Shown here piece after piece: positions 33,859-42,980 of a DNA stretch of 64,000 nt (the first letter of the stretch is position 1; every line of letters starts with the position of its first letter). The translations under genes were made by a program, and so were the position numbers. The stretch is from Curtobacterium herbarum (GTDB taxonomy: Bacteria; Actinomycetota; Actinomycetes; Actinomycetales; Microbacteriaceae). Under the pieces are notes generated by a model that saw only the letters and a program-made list of their open reading frames with translations, was not told where the DNA came from and did not search any database. The stretch covers positions 1,860,001 through 1,924,000 of the forward strand of contig NZ_JAFBBT010000001.1 in the NCBI RefSeq assembly GCF_016907335.1, given 5' to 3'.

Positions 33859-35310
33859 ATGGTGAGCACCTTCGGCTCGCTGCAGACCGCGTACTCCGGG
33901 CTCGCCGCAGCCCGCGCCGGCCTCGACGTCACCGGCCAGAACATGGCGAACGTCGGCACCACCGGGTACACCCGGCAGCGGATCGTGCAGACCGAGGTCG
34001 GCGCCCCCGCCCAGACCGGCTTCGTCCGCGGCACCGCGGCGCTCGCCGGCCAGGGCGTGTCCGTCGACGCGATCGCCCGCCTGGCGTCCTCGACGCTGGA
34101 CACCCGCGTCCGGTTCTCGGCCGGTGCCGCCGCGTACGCCGACACCCGCGCCGCCGCTCTCGACCAGCTCGAGACCGGCCTGCACGAACCGGGTGCCGAC
34201 GGGCTGTCCGCGAAGCTCGACGGGCTCTGGTCCGCCTGGAGCGACCTCGCGACGCACATCGACGACCCGGGCTCGGCCAGCGCCCTGATCGGTGCGGCGA
34301 CGACCGTCGCCACCGCCCTGGCCGCCGGGTCGTCCGCCGTCGACGCGCAGTGGTCCGCCACCCGTTCGGCCCTCGCCACGCAGGTCGGCCAGCTCAACGA
34401 CGCCGCGCAGCAGGTCGCCGACCTCAACGGGGCGATCCGCACCGCGGTGGCCTCCGGCGGCACGGCGAACGAGCTCCTCGACCAGCGCGACCAGCTCACC
34501 GAGCGGATCGCGACCCTGACCGGCGCGGCCGTCCGCGACAACGGCGACGGCACGGTCGACGTCGTCATCGGCGGCAACCCGCTCGTCCAGGGCACCACCG
34601 CGCGCGGCGTCACGCTCGACGGGCCGCCCACCCTCGGTGCGATGAACACGGCGGCGGGCACCGGGAAGCCGACCGCCCCGTCCCTCAGCTGGGTCGGCGG
34701 CTCGGTCGGTCCGGTCGCCCTCGACGGCGGCTCGATCGCCGGCGGCCTGTCCCTGCTCGCGCCGGCGAACGACACCCACACCGGCGGTGCGCTGGCCGAG
34801 GCCTCCGCCGCCCACGACCGCGTCGCGACCGAGCTGGCCACCAGGGTCAACGCGCTGCACGCCACCGGCACGACCCCCTCGGGGACGACCGGCGCCGCGT
34901 TCTTCGCCCTCGCGCCCGGGGTCCCCGCCGCCCGGGGGCTGTCCGTCGTCCCCACCGACGGCTCCGGCCTCGCGACCCGGAGCGCCACCGGGCAGTTCGA
35001 CGCCTCGGTGCTCACCGCCATCGCGGGCATCGGCTCGGGAGCCGGAGGCCCGGACGCGACCTGGGCGACGTTCGTGACGGGGGTGGGCAGCGCCTCCCGG
35101 ACGGCCTCGTCGGAATCGACGCTCACCGGACTCGCCCTGACCAACGCGCGCACGCAGCAGCAGTCGAGCGCCGGCGTCGACATGGACGAGGAGAACGTCT
35201 CCCTGCTCGCGTACCAGCACGCCTACCAGGGTGCGGCGCGGGTGCTGACCGCCGTCGACGAGATGCTCGACACCATCATCAACCGCCTCGGCCTCGTCGG
35301 GAGGAGCTGA
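33859..35310 (+). CDS. flgK: Flagellar hook-associated protein 1 FlgK
   Basis: A 483-residue hook-filament junction protein. N-terminal motif STFGSLQTAYSGLAAARAGLDVTGQNMANVGTTGYTRQRI; the middle has LASSTLDTRVRFSAGAAAYADTRAAALDQLE and the QRDQLTERIATLTG block; the C-terminus reads GVDMDEENVSLLAYQHAYQGAARVLTAVDEMLDTIINRLG, the FlgK signature. Starts 3 nt after the flgN stop and is followed 2 nt later by flgL. Confidence 0.96.
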   Translation: MVSTFGSLQTAYSGLAAARAGLDVTGQNMANVGTTGYTRQRIVQTEVGAPAQTGFVRGTAALAGQGVSVDAIARLASSTLDTRVRFSAGAAAYADTRAAALDQLETGLHEPGADGLSAKLDGLWSAWSDLATHIDDPGSASALIGAATTVATALAAGSSAVDAQWSATRSALATQVGQLNDAAQQVADLNGAIRTAVASGGTANELLDQRDQLTERIATLTGAAVRDNGDGTVDVVIGGNPLVQGTTARGVTLDGPPTLGAMNTAAGTGKPTAPSLSWVGGSVGPVALDGGSIAGGLSLLAPANDTHTGGALAEASAAHDRVATELATRVNALHATGTTPSGTTGAAFFALAPGVPAARGLSVVPTDGSGLATRSATGQFDASVLTAIAGIGSGAGGPDATWATFVTGVGSASRTASSESTLTGLALTNARTQQQSSAGVDMDEENVSLLAYQHAYQGAARVLTAVDEMLDTIINRLGLVGRS

Positions 35311-35312
35311 CC

Positions 35313-36197
35313 GTGATCACCCGTGTGACCACCCAGATGACCATGGCCGCCGCGCAGGCGCGGCTGCAGGCCGGAGCCGCGAAGGTCGCCGACCTGACCG
35401 ACCAGGCCACCACGCTCAAGGCGATCCGGAAGCCGTCCGACGACCCGGCCGGCACCGCGACCGCCATGCAGGTGCGGAAGGAGCAGGCGCAGGCCGCCCA
35501 GCACGCCCGCAACGCCGACGACGCCGTCGGCTGGCTCGCCACGACCGACACCGCCCTGGCCGACGTCGGGAACGTCCTCGGCAAGGTCCGCGACCTCACC
35601 GTGCAGGCCGCCAGTGACAGCACGGGCAACGCCACGGCCCGCGACGCCTTCGTCACGGAACTGCAGGGCCTGAAGGCCGACCTGCTCAGCACCGCGAACA
35701 CGAAGTACGGCACCCGTTCGGTGTTCGCCGGGTCCTCACCCGCGGGCACCGCCTACGCCGACGACACCACGTGGGCGGGCAGCGCGAGCACGAGCGTCAC
35801 CCGGACGATCGGCACTGGAGACCAGGTCCGCGTCGACACCGACGGCAGCGCCGTCTTCGGGACCGGGAGCTCGTCGGTCTTCGCGCTCCTCGACGGCATC
35901 GTCGCCGACCTGCAGGCAGGCACGAACGTGAACCCACGACTCGCCCAGATCGACGCCGCCCAGCTCGCCGTGCGCGGTGCCCAGGCGGACGTCGGCGTCC
36001 GTCACTCCGCCGCGCTGTCCGCACAGGACTCGCTGAAGACACTGTCCACCACCCTGGAGGGCCGCCGCTCCGGTGTCGAGGACAAGGCCCTCGCCCAGGC
36101 CGTCCTGGACCTGCAGATCCAGAGCACCAACTACCAGGCAGCCCTCGCCGTCACCGCGAAGGTCCTGCAGCCGACCCTGATGGACTACCTCCGATGA
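35313..36197 (+). CDS. flgL: Flagellar hook-associated protein 3 FlgL
   Basis: A 294-residue junction protein between FlgK and the filament, related to flagellin. N-terminus MITRVTTQMTMAAAQARLQAG and KAIRKPSDDPAGTATAMQVRKEQAQAAQHARNADDAVGWLATTDTALADVGNVLGKVRDLTVQA; C-terminus VEDKALAQAVLDLQIQSTNYQAALAVTAKVLQPTLMDYLR. Start is a GTG preceded by GGGAGGAG. The stop overlaps the fliW start (ATGAGC spans both). Confidence 0.95.
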   Translation: MITRVTTQMTMAAAQARLQAGAAKVADLTDQATTLKAIRKPSDDPAGTATAMQVRKEQAQAAQHARNADDAVGWLATTDTALADVGNVLGKVRDLTVQAASDSTGNATARDAFVTELQGLKADLLSTANTKYGTRSVFAGSSPAGTAYADDTTWAGSASTSVTRTIGTGDQVRVDTDGSAVFGTGSSSVFALLDGIVADLQAGTNVNPRLAQIDAAQLAVRGAQADVGVRHSAALSAQDSLKTLSTTLEGRRSGVEDKALAQAVLDLQIQSTNYQAALAVTAKVLQPTLMDYLR

Positions 36198-36586
36198 GCA
36201 TCGACCTCACCTTCCCCGTCGCACCGTTCGGCCTCGAGCCGCTGCACGCCTTCACGCTCGACCTGGTCGAGGGCACCGAGGGCCTGTTCGCCCTGGTCGG
36301 CTCGGGCACCACCGCCGCCGGGGTCGACGCCCCGCGGCTCTACCTGCTCGACGCCGCGGTGCACCTGCCCGACTACGCCCCGCTGCTGTCCGACGAGCAG
36401 GCCGACGGCATCGGGCTGACCCGTGCCGAGGACGCGATGCTGCTCGTCGTCGCGAACCCGGACACCGCGGGCACCACCGTCAACCTGCTCGCCCCCGTCG
36501 TCGTGAACGCCCGGACCGGCGTCGGTGCGCAGTGCATCCTTGAGGACCAGGACCTGCCGGTCCGCGCGGAGCTCGTGCGCAGCTGA
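36194..36586 (+). CDS. fliW: Flagellar assembly factor FliW
   Basis: A 130-residue FliW protein. In other bacteria FliW binds flagellin and, when flagellin leaves the cell, captures the RNA-binding repressor CsrA. Signature parts: FGLEPLHAFTLDLVEGTEGLFALVGS, RLYLLDAAVHLPDYAPLLSDEQADGIGL and LLVVANPDTAGTTVNLLAPVVVNARTGVGAQCILEDQDLPVRAEL. The expected partner gene csrA, usually near flhA, is not present in this window. Last gene of the plus-strand flagellar unit. Confidence 0.93.
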   Translation: MSIDLTFPVAPFGLEPLHAFTLDLVEGTEGLFALVGSGTTAAGVDAPRLYLLDAAVHLPDYAPLLSDEQADGIGLTRAEDAMLLVVANPDTAGTTVNLLAPVVVNARTGVGAQCILEDQDLPVRAELVRS

Positions 36587-36637
36587 GGGACGTCGGCGCC
36601 CAGCGTCCCCGGGCACCCCACGGGTAGCGTCGACCGC

Positions 36638-37486
36638 ATGTCCAGCTCCTCGAAGGACCACGACGCGCTCGTGCCCATGCCGCCCGCGCCCGTGCAGTCC
36701 GCCACCACGCCCGACGGCCAGCGCGTCCAACCGGACGCCCCCGCCTGGAACGGCTGGCTCGACCGGGCGATCTCGGTCCAGCGTCCGGTCGTCGTCGCCC
36801 ACGTCGCCCGCGTCCGTCGCCGACACCCGGACGCCTCCCCCGCGCAGGTCGTCGAGATCCTGGAACGCCAGTACCTCACCGCCGTGACGTCCGGTGGCGC
36901 CGCGGTCGGTGCCAGTGCGGTCATCCCCGGCGTCGGCATGATCGCGAGCCTCGGGCTCAGCGGCGCCGAGACCGTGGGCTTCCTCGAGGCCAGCGCGCTG
37001 TTCGCCCAGTCCGTCACCGAGGTGCACGGCATCACCGTCGAGGACCCGGAACGCGCCCGCGCCCTGGTCATGGCGATGATGCTCGGCGCGCCGGGCACCC
37101 AGCTCGTGAAGCAGCTCGCCGGCCAGGCCAGCGGCGGCCAGGGCCGCACTGCCTTCTGGGGTGAACTCGTGACGTCGTCGCTGCCGAAGTCGGCGATCAG
37201 CGGCATCGGCGGGAAGCTCCGGGCCTCGTTCGTGAAGCGCTTCCTGACCCGTCAGGGCACGTCGATCCTCGGCCGCGCGATCCCGTTCGGCATCGGTGCG
37301 GTCGTCGGCGGCCTCGGCAACCACGCGCTCGGCCGGAAGGTCGTGCAGTCCTCACGCACCGCGTTCGGCCCGCCGCCCGCGCACTTCACCGTCGTGCTGC
37401 AGCCCTCCGGTGGCGAGGAGCAGCAGCCGCCGAAGCGGCTGAGCAAGCGGCAGCAGCGTGCCCTGGAGCGCGGTCGCGACCACTGA
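36638..37486 (+). CDS. Conserved protein with central hydrophobic region, unknown function
   Basis: A 282-residue protein. After a Pro-rich, polar N-terminus (1-35) comes a helical part, a glycine/alanine-rich hydrophobic stretch (about 81-122: AVTSGGAAVGASAVIPGVGM), and later a second glycine-rich stretch with GRAIPFGIGAVVGGLGNHALG, a pattern like EcsC-type proteins that associate with membranes. The end is basic and low complexity (PPKRLSKRQQRALERGR). It follows fliW by 51 nt on the same strand but has no visible flagellar link. Function unknown. Confidence 0.8.
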   Translation: MSSSSKDHDALVPMPPAPVQSATTPDGQRVQPDAPAWNGWLDRAISVQRPVVVAHVARVRRRHPDASPAQVVEILERQYLTAVTSGGAAVGASAVIPGVGMIASLGLSGAETVGFLEASALFAQSVTEVHGITVEDPERARALVMAMMLGAPGTQLVKQLAGQASGGQGRTAFWGELVTSSLPKSAISGIGGKLRASFVKRFLTRQGTSILGRAIPFGIGAVVGGLGNHALGRKVVQSSRTAFGPPPAHFTVVLQPSGGEEQQPPKRLSKRQQRALERGRDH

Positions 37487-37503
37487 CGCGGCGCGCGCGA
37501 CGT

Positions 37504-37553
37504 GACGCAACGGGAGGCTCCCCACCAGCTGGTGGGGAGCCTCCCGTTGCGTC
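37504..37553. terminator. Perfect 50-bp palindrome, bidirectional terminator
   Basis: 23-bp arms (37504-37526, 37531-37553) around AGCT, itself palindromic. It lies between the convergent 36638 gene and fabH and can end both transcripts. Confidence 0.88.
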
Positions 37554-37585
37554 GGGCCGGTTGCCGGTCGTCTCCCGCGACCCAG

Positions 37586-38554
37586 TCAGTGACGACGGGT
37601 CGGCGTGACGACGACCTGGCCGGCGTGGGCGAAGCCGCCGCCGAAGCCGAACAGCAGCGCCGGGACGCCCTCGGGCAGATCCCCGCGGTGCCACGCCTTC
37701 GACAGCCCGAGCGGAACGCTCGCCGCCGAGGTGTTGCCGGACTCGACGACGTCGCGGACGACGTACTTGTCCTCGCCGCCGAGTGCGGTGACCAGGGGCT
37801 CGATGATCCGCAGGTTCGCCTGGTGGAACGCGAACACGCCGATGTCGTCGAGGGTCAGGCCGGCGCGTTCGACGACGGCGCGGGCGTGTCCCTCGGCCTC
37901 GGTGATCGCCCACCGGTAGATCGAGCGACCCTCCTGCTGGAAGATCTCCGGGTCGTGCGTGACGCGCACGGCGTCCTGCAGGTGCGGCACGCTCCCCCAC
38001 GAGACGGAGCTGATCTGCGGCTCGTCGGACACGCCGAGGACGACGGCGCCGGCACCGTCACCGACCAGGACGCAGGTCGACCGGTCGGTCCAGTCGGCGA
38101 TCCGGGAGAGCGTCTCGGACCCGATCACGAGCGCGGTGTCGGCGGATCCGGTGCGGATCGCCTGGTCGGCCAGCGCCGTCGCGTACTCGAAACCGCTGCA
38201 CGCGGTGTTGATGTCGATCGGCGCCGGACCGTTCGACATCCCGAGTGCCGCCGCGACCCGCCCGGCCGTGTACGGCGAGCGGTCACGGTGCGTGGTGGAC
38301 GCGACCACGACCAGGTCCACGTCGGTCGGCGCGACCCCGGCGTCCGCCAGGGCGTTGCGCGCGGCCTCGGTGGCCATCGACGTGACGCTGTCGTCGGGGC
38401 CGGCGATGTGCCGGGTCTTGATGCCGGTGCGGGTGGTGATCCACTCGTCGTTCGTGTCGACCATGGTCGACAGTTCGTCGTTGGTGAGGATCCGGTCGGG
38501 CTGGTGGTGGCCGAACCCGATGATCCGGCTGCCTCGGAGTGCTGGGATGTTCAC
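37586..38554 (-). CDS. fabH: Beta-ketoacyl-ACP synthase III (FabH-like)
   Basis: A 322-residue KAS III enzyme that would condense an acyl-CoA starter with malonyl-ACP. The triad is C119 (NTACSGF), H244 (FAFHQANLRI) and N274 (ESGNTSAASV); also DRSTCVLVGDGAGAVVL and the terminal LLFGFGGGFAHAG. Chosen start: GTG (VNIPALRGSRIIGFG), with a TAGCGT -10-like box about 9 nt upstream, which suggests a leaderless message; an ATG nine codons earlier is possible. It is not next to other fab genes, so it may serve a special starter unit or a secondary pathway. Confidence 0.9.
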   Translation of the reverse strand: MNIPALRGSRIIGFGHHQPDRILTNDELSTMVDTNDEWITTRTGIKTRHIAGPDDSVTSMATEAARNALADAGVAPTDVDLVVVASTTHRDRSPYTAGRVAAALGMSNGPAPIDINTACSGFEYATALADQAIRTGSADTALVIGSETLSRIADWTDRSTCVLVGDGAGAVVLGVSDEPQISSVSWGSVPHLQDAVRVTHDPEIFQQEGRSIYRWAITEAEGHARAVVERAGLTLDDIGVFAFHQANLRIIEPLVTALGGEDKYVVRDVVESGNTSAASVPLGLSKAWHRGDLPEGVPALLFGFGGGFAHAGQVVVTPTRRH

Positions 38555-38581
38555 ACCCGGCACGCTACGCCTGTCGTCCAT

Positions 38582-38609
38582 CGCCGCATGCCCGGCACGG
38601 CATGCGGCG
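38582..38609. terminator. Hairpin terminator after the ChaB gene
   Basis: Perfect 11-bp arms CGCCGCATGCC/GGCATGCGGCG with a 6-nt loop, directly downstream of the minus-strand ChaB gene and upstream of fabH. Confidence 0.7.
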
Positions 38610-38615
38610 CCCCGG

Positions 38616-39008
38616 TCAGTCCCGGGCCGCCGCGGTGGCGCGGCGGTTCGCCTTCTTGATCGCGTCGACGAGCTCGTCCTTCGTCATGGTCGACCGTCCG
38701 CGGACGTCGAGGCGCTTCGCGACGTCGAGCAGGTGCGCCTTCGAGGCGTTCGCGTCGACGCCCTCCTCGGTCGTGCCGGAGCCGCGCGAGCCGGCGGCGC
38801 CGGAGTCCGACGGGCCGGCGGACTCCTTCTCCTCCCAGTGGTCGCCGACCTTCTCGTACTCGTGCTTCACGGCGGCCCAGGCGGTCCGGCCGGCGCGCTG
38901 CCCGTCGCCGTACTCGGCCTCGGCGGACTTCCGGGCGGCTCGGTAGACGTCCTGCGCGTGCTCCGGGGACCGCTGCAGGGTGCTGGGGAGGTCGTCGTCG
39001 GCGGGCAT
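38616..39008 (-). CDS. ChaB-family protein with C-terminal Rho-N/SAP-like motif
   Basis: A 130-residue protein. The N-terminal half is ChaB-like: LPSTLQRSPEHAQDVYRAARKSAEAEYG...RAGRTAWAAVKHEYEKVGDHWEEKE. After an acidic, Gly/Ser-rich linker the last 40 residues, ASKAHLLDVAKRLDVRGRSTMTKDELVDAIKKANRRATA, form a Rho-termination/SAP-type helix-extended-helix that could bind nucleic acid. ChaB was named as a cation-transport regulator, but in Actinobacteria its role is unknown. ATG at 39008 with GAAGGAG 6 nt upstream. Confidence 0.85.
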   Translation of the reverse strand: MPADDDLPSTLQRSPEHAQDVYRAARKSAEAEYGDGQRAGRTAWAAVKHEYEKVGDHWEEKESAGPSDSGAAGSRGSGTTEEGVDANASKAHLLDVAKRLDVRGRSTMTKDELVDAIKKANRRATAAARD

Positions 39009-39123
39009 GTCGGGCTCCTTCGGATCGGATCGGGTCGGGCGCCGGTCGGCCGCCGGCGCGGTGGTCTCCACCGGTACTCGCAGGGCCTGGCAGCCGGTCG
39101 AGGGGCAGGCGTAGACCTGGGTG

Positions 39124-40095
39124 ATGGACTACACACATCTCGGACGGACAGGGCTGTCGGTGTCACGGGCAGTGCTCGGCACGATGAACTTCGGACCGGA
39201 GACCAGCGAGGACGACTCGCACGCGATCATGGACCGGGCGCACGAGCTCGGCGTCAACTTCTTCGACACCGCCAACGCCTACGGCGGCTCGGTGGGCAAG
39301 GGCGCCACCGAGGAGATCATCGGCCGCTGGTTCGCCGAGGGCGGCGGACGGCGCGACAAGACGATCCTCGCCACGAAGGTCTACGGCGACATGACCGGCT
39401 GGCCGAACGGCGGCAAGCTCAGCGCGTACAACATCCGCCAGTCGATCGACGCCTCGCTCCGTCGCCTGCAGACCGACCACATCGACCTCTACCAGATGCA
39501 CCACGTCGACCGGGACACACCCTGGGACGAGATCTGGCAGGCGATGGAGATCGCCGTCGGCCAGGGCAAGGTCCTCTACGTCGGGTCGTCGAACTTCGCC
39601 GGGTGGCACATCGCCCAGGCGCAGGAGGCCGCCGCGCACCGGAACTTCCTCGGGCTCGTCAGCGAGCAGTCGATCTACAACCTGGTCGTCCGCGACGTCG
39701 AGCGCGAGGTCCTGCCGGCCGCGCAGCACTACGGCCTCGGGGTGATCCCGTGGTCGCCGCTGCAGGGCGGACTGCTCGGTGGCGTCATCGAGAAGTCCGA
39801 GAACGGGTCGCGCCGCCTGTCCGGGCGGAGCGCCGAGTACGTCGATGCCCACCGTGACCAGCTGACCGCGTACGAGTCGTTCGCGAAGGAACTCGGCCAC
39901 ACCCCGGGCGAGCTCGCGCTGGCGTGGCTGCTGCACCAGCCGGGCGTGACCGCGCCCATCACCGGCCCGCGCACGATGGAGCAGTGGGAGTCGGCCGTCC
40001 GCGCCGTCGACGTCCGTCTCGACGACACGGCACTCGCGCGCCTCGACGAGCTGTTCCCCGGTCACGAGACGTCCCCCGAGGACTACGCCTGGTGA
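39124..40095 (+). CDS. Aldo/keto reductase
   Basis: A 323-residue TIM-barrel NADPH-dependent oxidoreductase of the YghZ/tas-like group. The active-site tetrad is visible: D48 and Y53 (FFDTANAYG), K85 (ATKVYG) and H126 (YQMHHVD). The cofactor-binding loop GPRTMEQWESAV is near the C-terminus. It likely reduces aldehydes or ketones in the cytosol. The GTG just before the ATG is an alternative start. Stand-alone, ended by a long hairpin. Confidence 0.93.
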   Translation: MDYTHLGRTGLSVSRAVLGTMNFGPETSEDDSHAIMDRAHELGVNFFDTANAYGGSVGKGATEEIIGRWFAEGGGRRDKTILATKVYGDMTGWPNGGKLSAYNIRQSIDASLRRLQTDHIDLYQMHHVDRDTPWDEIWQAMEIAVGQGKVLYVGSSNFAGWHIAQAQEAAAHRNFLGLVSEQSIYNLVVRDVEREVLPAAQHYGLGVIPWSPLQGGLLGGVIEKSENGSRRLSGRSAEYVDAHRDQLTAYESFAKELGHTPGELALAWLLHQPGVTAPITGPRTMEQWESAVRAVDVRLDDTALARLDELFPGHETSPEDYAW

Positions 40096-40106
40096 CCTGA
40101 CCCTCT

Positions 40107-40178
40107 CGCGAAACGCAACGTGGGCGGCATCACGCAGCGGTACTCCGTTGCGCGGCATCGCCCACGTTGCGTTTCGCG
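40107..40178. terminator. Long hairpin terminator after the aldo/keto reductase gene
   Basis: 20-bp perfect arms (40107-40126, 40159-40178) with an inner second stem (CGCAGCGG/CCGTTGCG). Ends the plus-strand gene; a separate hairpin serves amt. Confidence 0.8.
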
Positions 40179-40188
40179 GGTCGCACAC

Positions 40189-40229
40189 GTGACGACGGCC
40201 CCCGCTCGGAGAGCGGGGGCCGTCGTCAC
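40189..40229. terminator. Terminator of amt
   Basis: 19-bp perfect arms (40189-40207, 40211-40229) with a 3-nt loop, 13 nt downstream of the amt stop on the minus strand. Confidence 0.82.
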
Positions 40230-40242
40230 GCGCGAGCAGGTG

Positions 40243-41517
40243 TCAGCGGGCGCCGACCGGGCTCTTGTCCTCCTCGTCGTAGAGGACGTAGCCCTCCTCG
40301 CCGTGGACCGCGGTGTCGATGCCGGCGACCTCGTCCTCGGTCTTGACGCGGAAGCCGATCGTCTTCTCGATGATGAAGCCGATGACGAAGGCCAGGACGA
40401 ACGAGTACGCACCGACCGCACCGGCGGCCGCGGCCTGCTTGCCGAGCTGAGCGAACGAGCCGGAGTAGATCAGGCCGGTGTCGTTGGCGAAGAAGCCGAG
40501 GAACAGCGTGCCGAAGATGCCGCCGACCAGGTGCACACCGACGACGTCGAGCGAGTCGTCGAAGCCCAGGCGGTACTTCCAGTCGATGGCGAAGCAGCAG
40601 ACGATGCCGGCGAGGAAGCCGAGCACGAGGCCCCAACCCGGGGTGAGCGCAGCGCAGGCCGGGGTGATCGCGACGAGACCGGTGACGGCACCCGAGGCGG
40701 CGCCGACCGAGGTGGCCTTGCCGTCCCGGAGCTTCTCGACGAGCAGCCAGCCGAGGATCGCGGCGGCCGGAGCGGCGAGCGTGTTCACCCAGGCGATCGA
40801 GGCGATGCCGTCAGCAGCACCCTCGGAGCCGGCGTTGAAGCCGAACCAGCCGAACCACAGGATGGCGGCACCGAGCAGGACGAACGGCGGGTTGTGCGGC
40901 TTGTGCGCACCCTTGGCGAAGCCGACGCGCTTGCCGAGGACGATCGCCAGGGCCAGGCCCGCGGCACCGGCGTTGATGTGCACCGCGGTGCCACCGGCGA
41001 AGTCGATGACGCCCCACGTGGCGGCCCAACCCGAGGTCAGGTTGAAGACCCACGAGGCGACCGGGAAGTAGACGACCGTGACCCAGACACCGGCGAAGAT
41101 CATCCACGCGCCGAACTTGGCACGGTCGGCGATGGCGCCGGAGATGAGTGCGACGGTGATGATCGCGAACGTGGCCTGGAAGCCGACGAAGGCCATCGAC
41201 GGGTAGGCCGCGTCGATCTTGGAGGCCCGCGCCTCCTCGAACGCCTGGCCGAGGCCGAGCTGGTTCCAGTCGATGCTGAAGAACCCGACGACGCCGGAGA
41301 TCGCCGTGTGGTCGCCGGGGTTCGCGAAGGCGATCGCGTAGCCGTAGAGCACCCAGAGGACGCTCACCAGGGCGATCGCTCCGAACGACATCATCATCAT
41401 GCTGATGACGGACTTGGCCTTCACCAATCCGCCGTAGAAGAAGGCCAGGCCGGGTGTCATGAACAACACCAGCGCCGCCATGACCAACACGAACGTCGTG
41501 TTGCCCTGATCAAGCAT
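40243..41517 (-). CDS. amt: Ammonium transporter Amt
   Basis: A 424-residue, 11-helix membrane channel that takes up ammonium. MLDQGNTTFVLVMAALVLFMTPGLAFFYGGLVKAKSV is the typical start. D172 and H180 (IDFAGGTAVHINAG) match the pore residues that in E. coli AmtB are eight apart; the second pore histidine is in VVGVHLVGGIFGTLF. The C-terminal tail (GFRVKTEDEVAGIDTAVHGEEGY) is the part that interacts with PII proteins. In many Actinobacteria amt is followed by glnK and glnD; here it is alone, ended by its own hairpin. Ribosome site GAGAGG. Confidence 0.96.
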   Translation of the reverse strand: MLDQGNTTFVLVMAALVLFMTPGLAFFYGGLVKAKSVISMMMMSFGAIALVSVLWVLYGYAIAFANPGDHTAISGVVGFFSIDWNQLGLGQAFEEARASKIDAAYPSMAFVGFQATFAIITVALISGAIADRAKFGAWMIFAGVWVTVVYFPVASWVFNLTSGWAATWGVIDFAGGTAVHINAGAAGLALAIVLGKRVGFAKGAHKPHNPPFVLLGAAILWFGWFGFNAGSEGAADGIASIAWVNTLAAPAAAILGWLLVEKLRDGKATSVGAASGAVTGLVAITPACAALTPGWGLVLGFLAGIVCCFAIDWKYRLGFDDSLDVVGVHLVGGIFGTLFLGFFANDTGLIYSGSFAQLGKQAAAAGAVGAYSFVLAFVIGFIIEKTIGFRVKTEDEVAGIDTAVHGEEGYVLYDEEDKSPVGAR

Positions 41518-41704
41518 GTGTGCACCTCTCGTGAGCTGTGCGGCTCTCGTCCGCCTCGGGTGCGACCGAGTCTGGCGACGGCGTGTTTCGCCGGAGCGCT
41601 CGGTCTGTTTCGCGGAGGTAACGTCAGGGCGCGTTCTGTGAACGCTGTGTTTCGTGGACCGGTCAGCGCGGTGTGCAGGTGCCCCGAGCGACGTGCGAGG
41701 ACGG

Positions 41705-42883
41705 TCAGGAGGCCCGGGGCTGGGTCTCCGCGCTGGCGTCCGTCTCCGCGCTGGCACCGGTCTCCGGACGGGCGTCGGTCTCCGCGCGCGTCAGCGCGAC
41801 GACGCGGCTGGCCGCGCGCAGGTACTTCTTGCGGTACCCGCCCTCGAGCATCACCTCGGGGTAGACGGTGTCGAGCGGGATGCCGGACGCAACGATCCGC
41901 ACCTGCGCGTCGTAGAGCCGGTCGACGAGCGCCACCCAGCGCAGCGCATCGGTCTGGTCGGTGAACGCCTGCACGTCGGTCAGCCCGACGGCGTCCAGGC
42001 CGTCGACCAGCGCGACGTACTTCGACGGGTGCACCGACGCCAGGTGGGCCACGACGGACCGGAAGTCGTCCTGCGTGACGCGGGCCGGGCCTCCCGTCCC
42101 GGATGACGACGCCGCCGACGACGACAGCGACGCCAGGACGGACGGGACGTCGTCGACGACCGAGGCGGACTCGTCGACGGCACGGCGACGGAAGTCGAGG
42201 CCGTCGATGCGCATCGTGTCGAACCGGTCCGACATCGCCTGGATCTCGCGCAGGAAGTCCTGCGCCGCGAACCGGCCCTCGCCGAGTGCGCCCGGCGGGG
42301 TGTTCGACGTGGCGGCGAAGCGGGTGCCGGACTCGGACAGCTCCTTGATGAGCCGCGTCATCACCATGGTGTCGCCCGGGTCGTCGAGCTCGAACTCGTC
42401 GATGCAGACGAGGGCGGTGCCGCGGAGCAGGTCGACGGTGCCCTGGAAGCCGAGCGCGCCGACGAGGGCGGTGTACTCGATGAAGGTGCCGAACGTCTTC
42501 CGGCCGGTCGCTGCGTGGTAGGCGGCGGCGAGCAGGTGGGTCTTGCCGACGCCGAACCCTCCGTCAAGGTACACACCCGAACGCGTCGGCGTCTCGGGCT
42601 CCTTGCGCTTCCGGCCGAACAGCCCCCGCTTCGCCGGCTCGGGCGCGGTCGTGACGAATGCCTCGACCGCGTCCCGGACCTCGGCCTGCGACGCGTACTC
42701 CGGGTCGGGGCGGTACGAGGAGAACGACGCGGTGGTGAACTGCGGCGGCGGCACCAGCGAGTCGGCCATCTGCTGTGGGGTCACCTGCGGGTCGCGGTCC
42801 ACGAGGTGGGCGACGGGAGCGAGTTCAGGCAAGACGGCCTTCCGGTGCGGAGCGAGCGTGTCGTGCACGTCGTGCGGTGTCAC
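41705..42883 (-). CDS. zapE: AFG1-like ATPase, cell division protein ZapE
   Basis: A 392-residue P-loop ATPase of the AFG1/ZapE family. Walker A is GGFGVGKTH (108-116) after GVYLDG; Walker B is [10 protein letters not shown] (about 159-168); sensor-like [18 protein letters not shown] follows, as in ZapE. In Proteobacteria it acts at the division ring under low oxygen; in Actinobacteria the role is not established. A Ser/Gly/Ala insertion (about 262-285) and a Thr/Ala/Glu tail are lineage-specific. GTG at 42883 was preferred over an upstream ATG because the extra residues are arginine-rich and unlike a protein. Confidence 0.9.
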   Translation of the reverse strand: MTPHDVHDTLAPHRKAVLPELAPVAHLVDRDPQVTPQQMADSLVPPPQFTTASFSSYRPDPEYASQAEVRDAVEAFVTTAPEPAKRGLFGRKRKEPETPTRSGVYLDGGFGVGKTHLLAAAYHAATGRKTFGTFIEYTALVGALGFQGTVDLLRGTALVCIDEFELDDPGDTMVMTRLIKELSESGTRFAATSNTPPGALGEGRFAAQDFLREIQAMSDRFDTMRIDGLDFRRRAVDESASVVDDVPSVLASLSSSAASSSGTGGPARVTQDDFRSVVAHLASVHPSKYVALVDGLDAVGLTDVQAFTDQTDALRWVALVDRLYDAQVRIVASGIPLDTVYPEVMLEGGYRKKYLRAASRVVALTRAETDARPETGASAETDASAETQPRAS

Positions 42884-42980
42884 GGTGCGGCGGGGACTCG
42901 GTCCGCCCGCGTACCGTTGCCGTCGACGCGCAAGGACCGATCGTAGTCCGCACGCCACCGATCCCCAGGAGGTACCCCCG

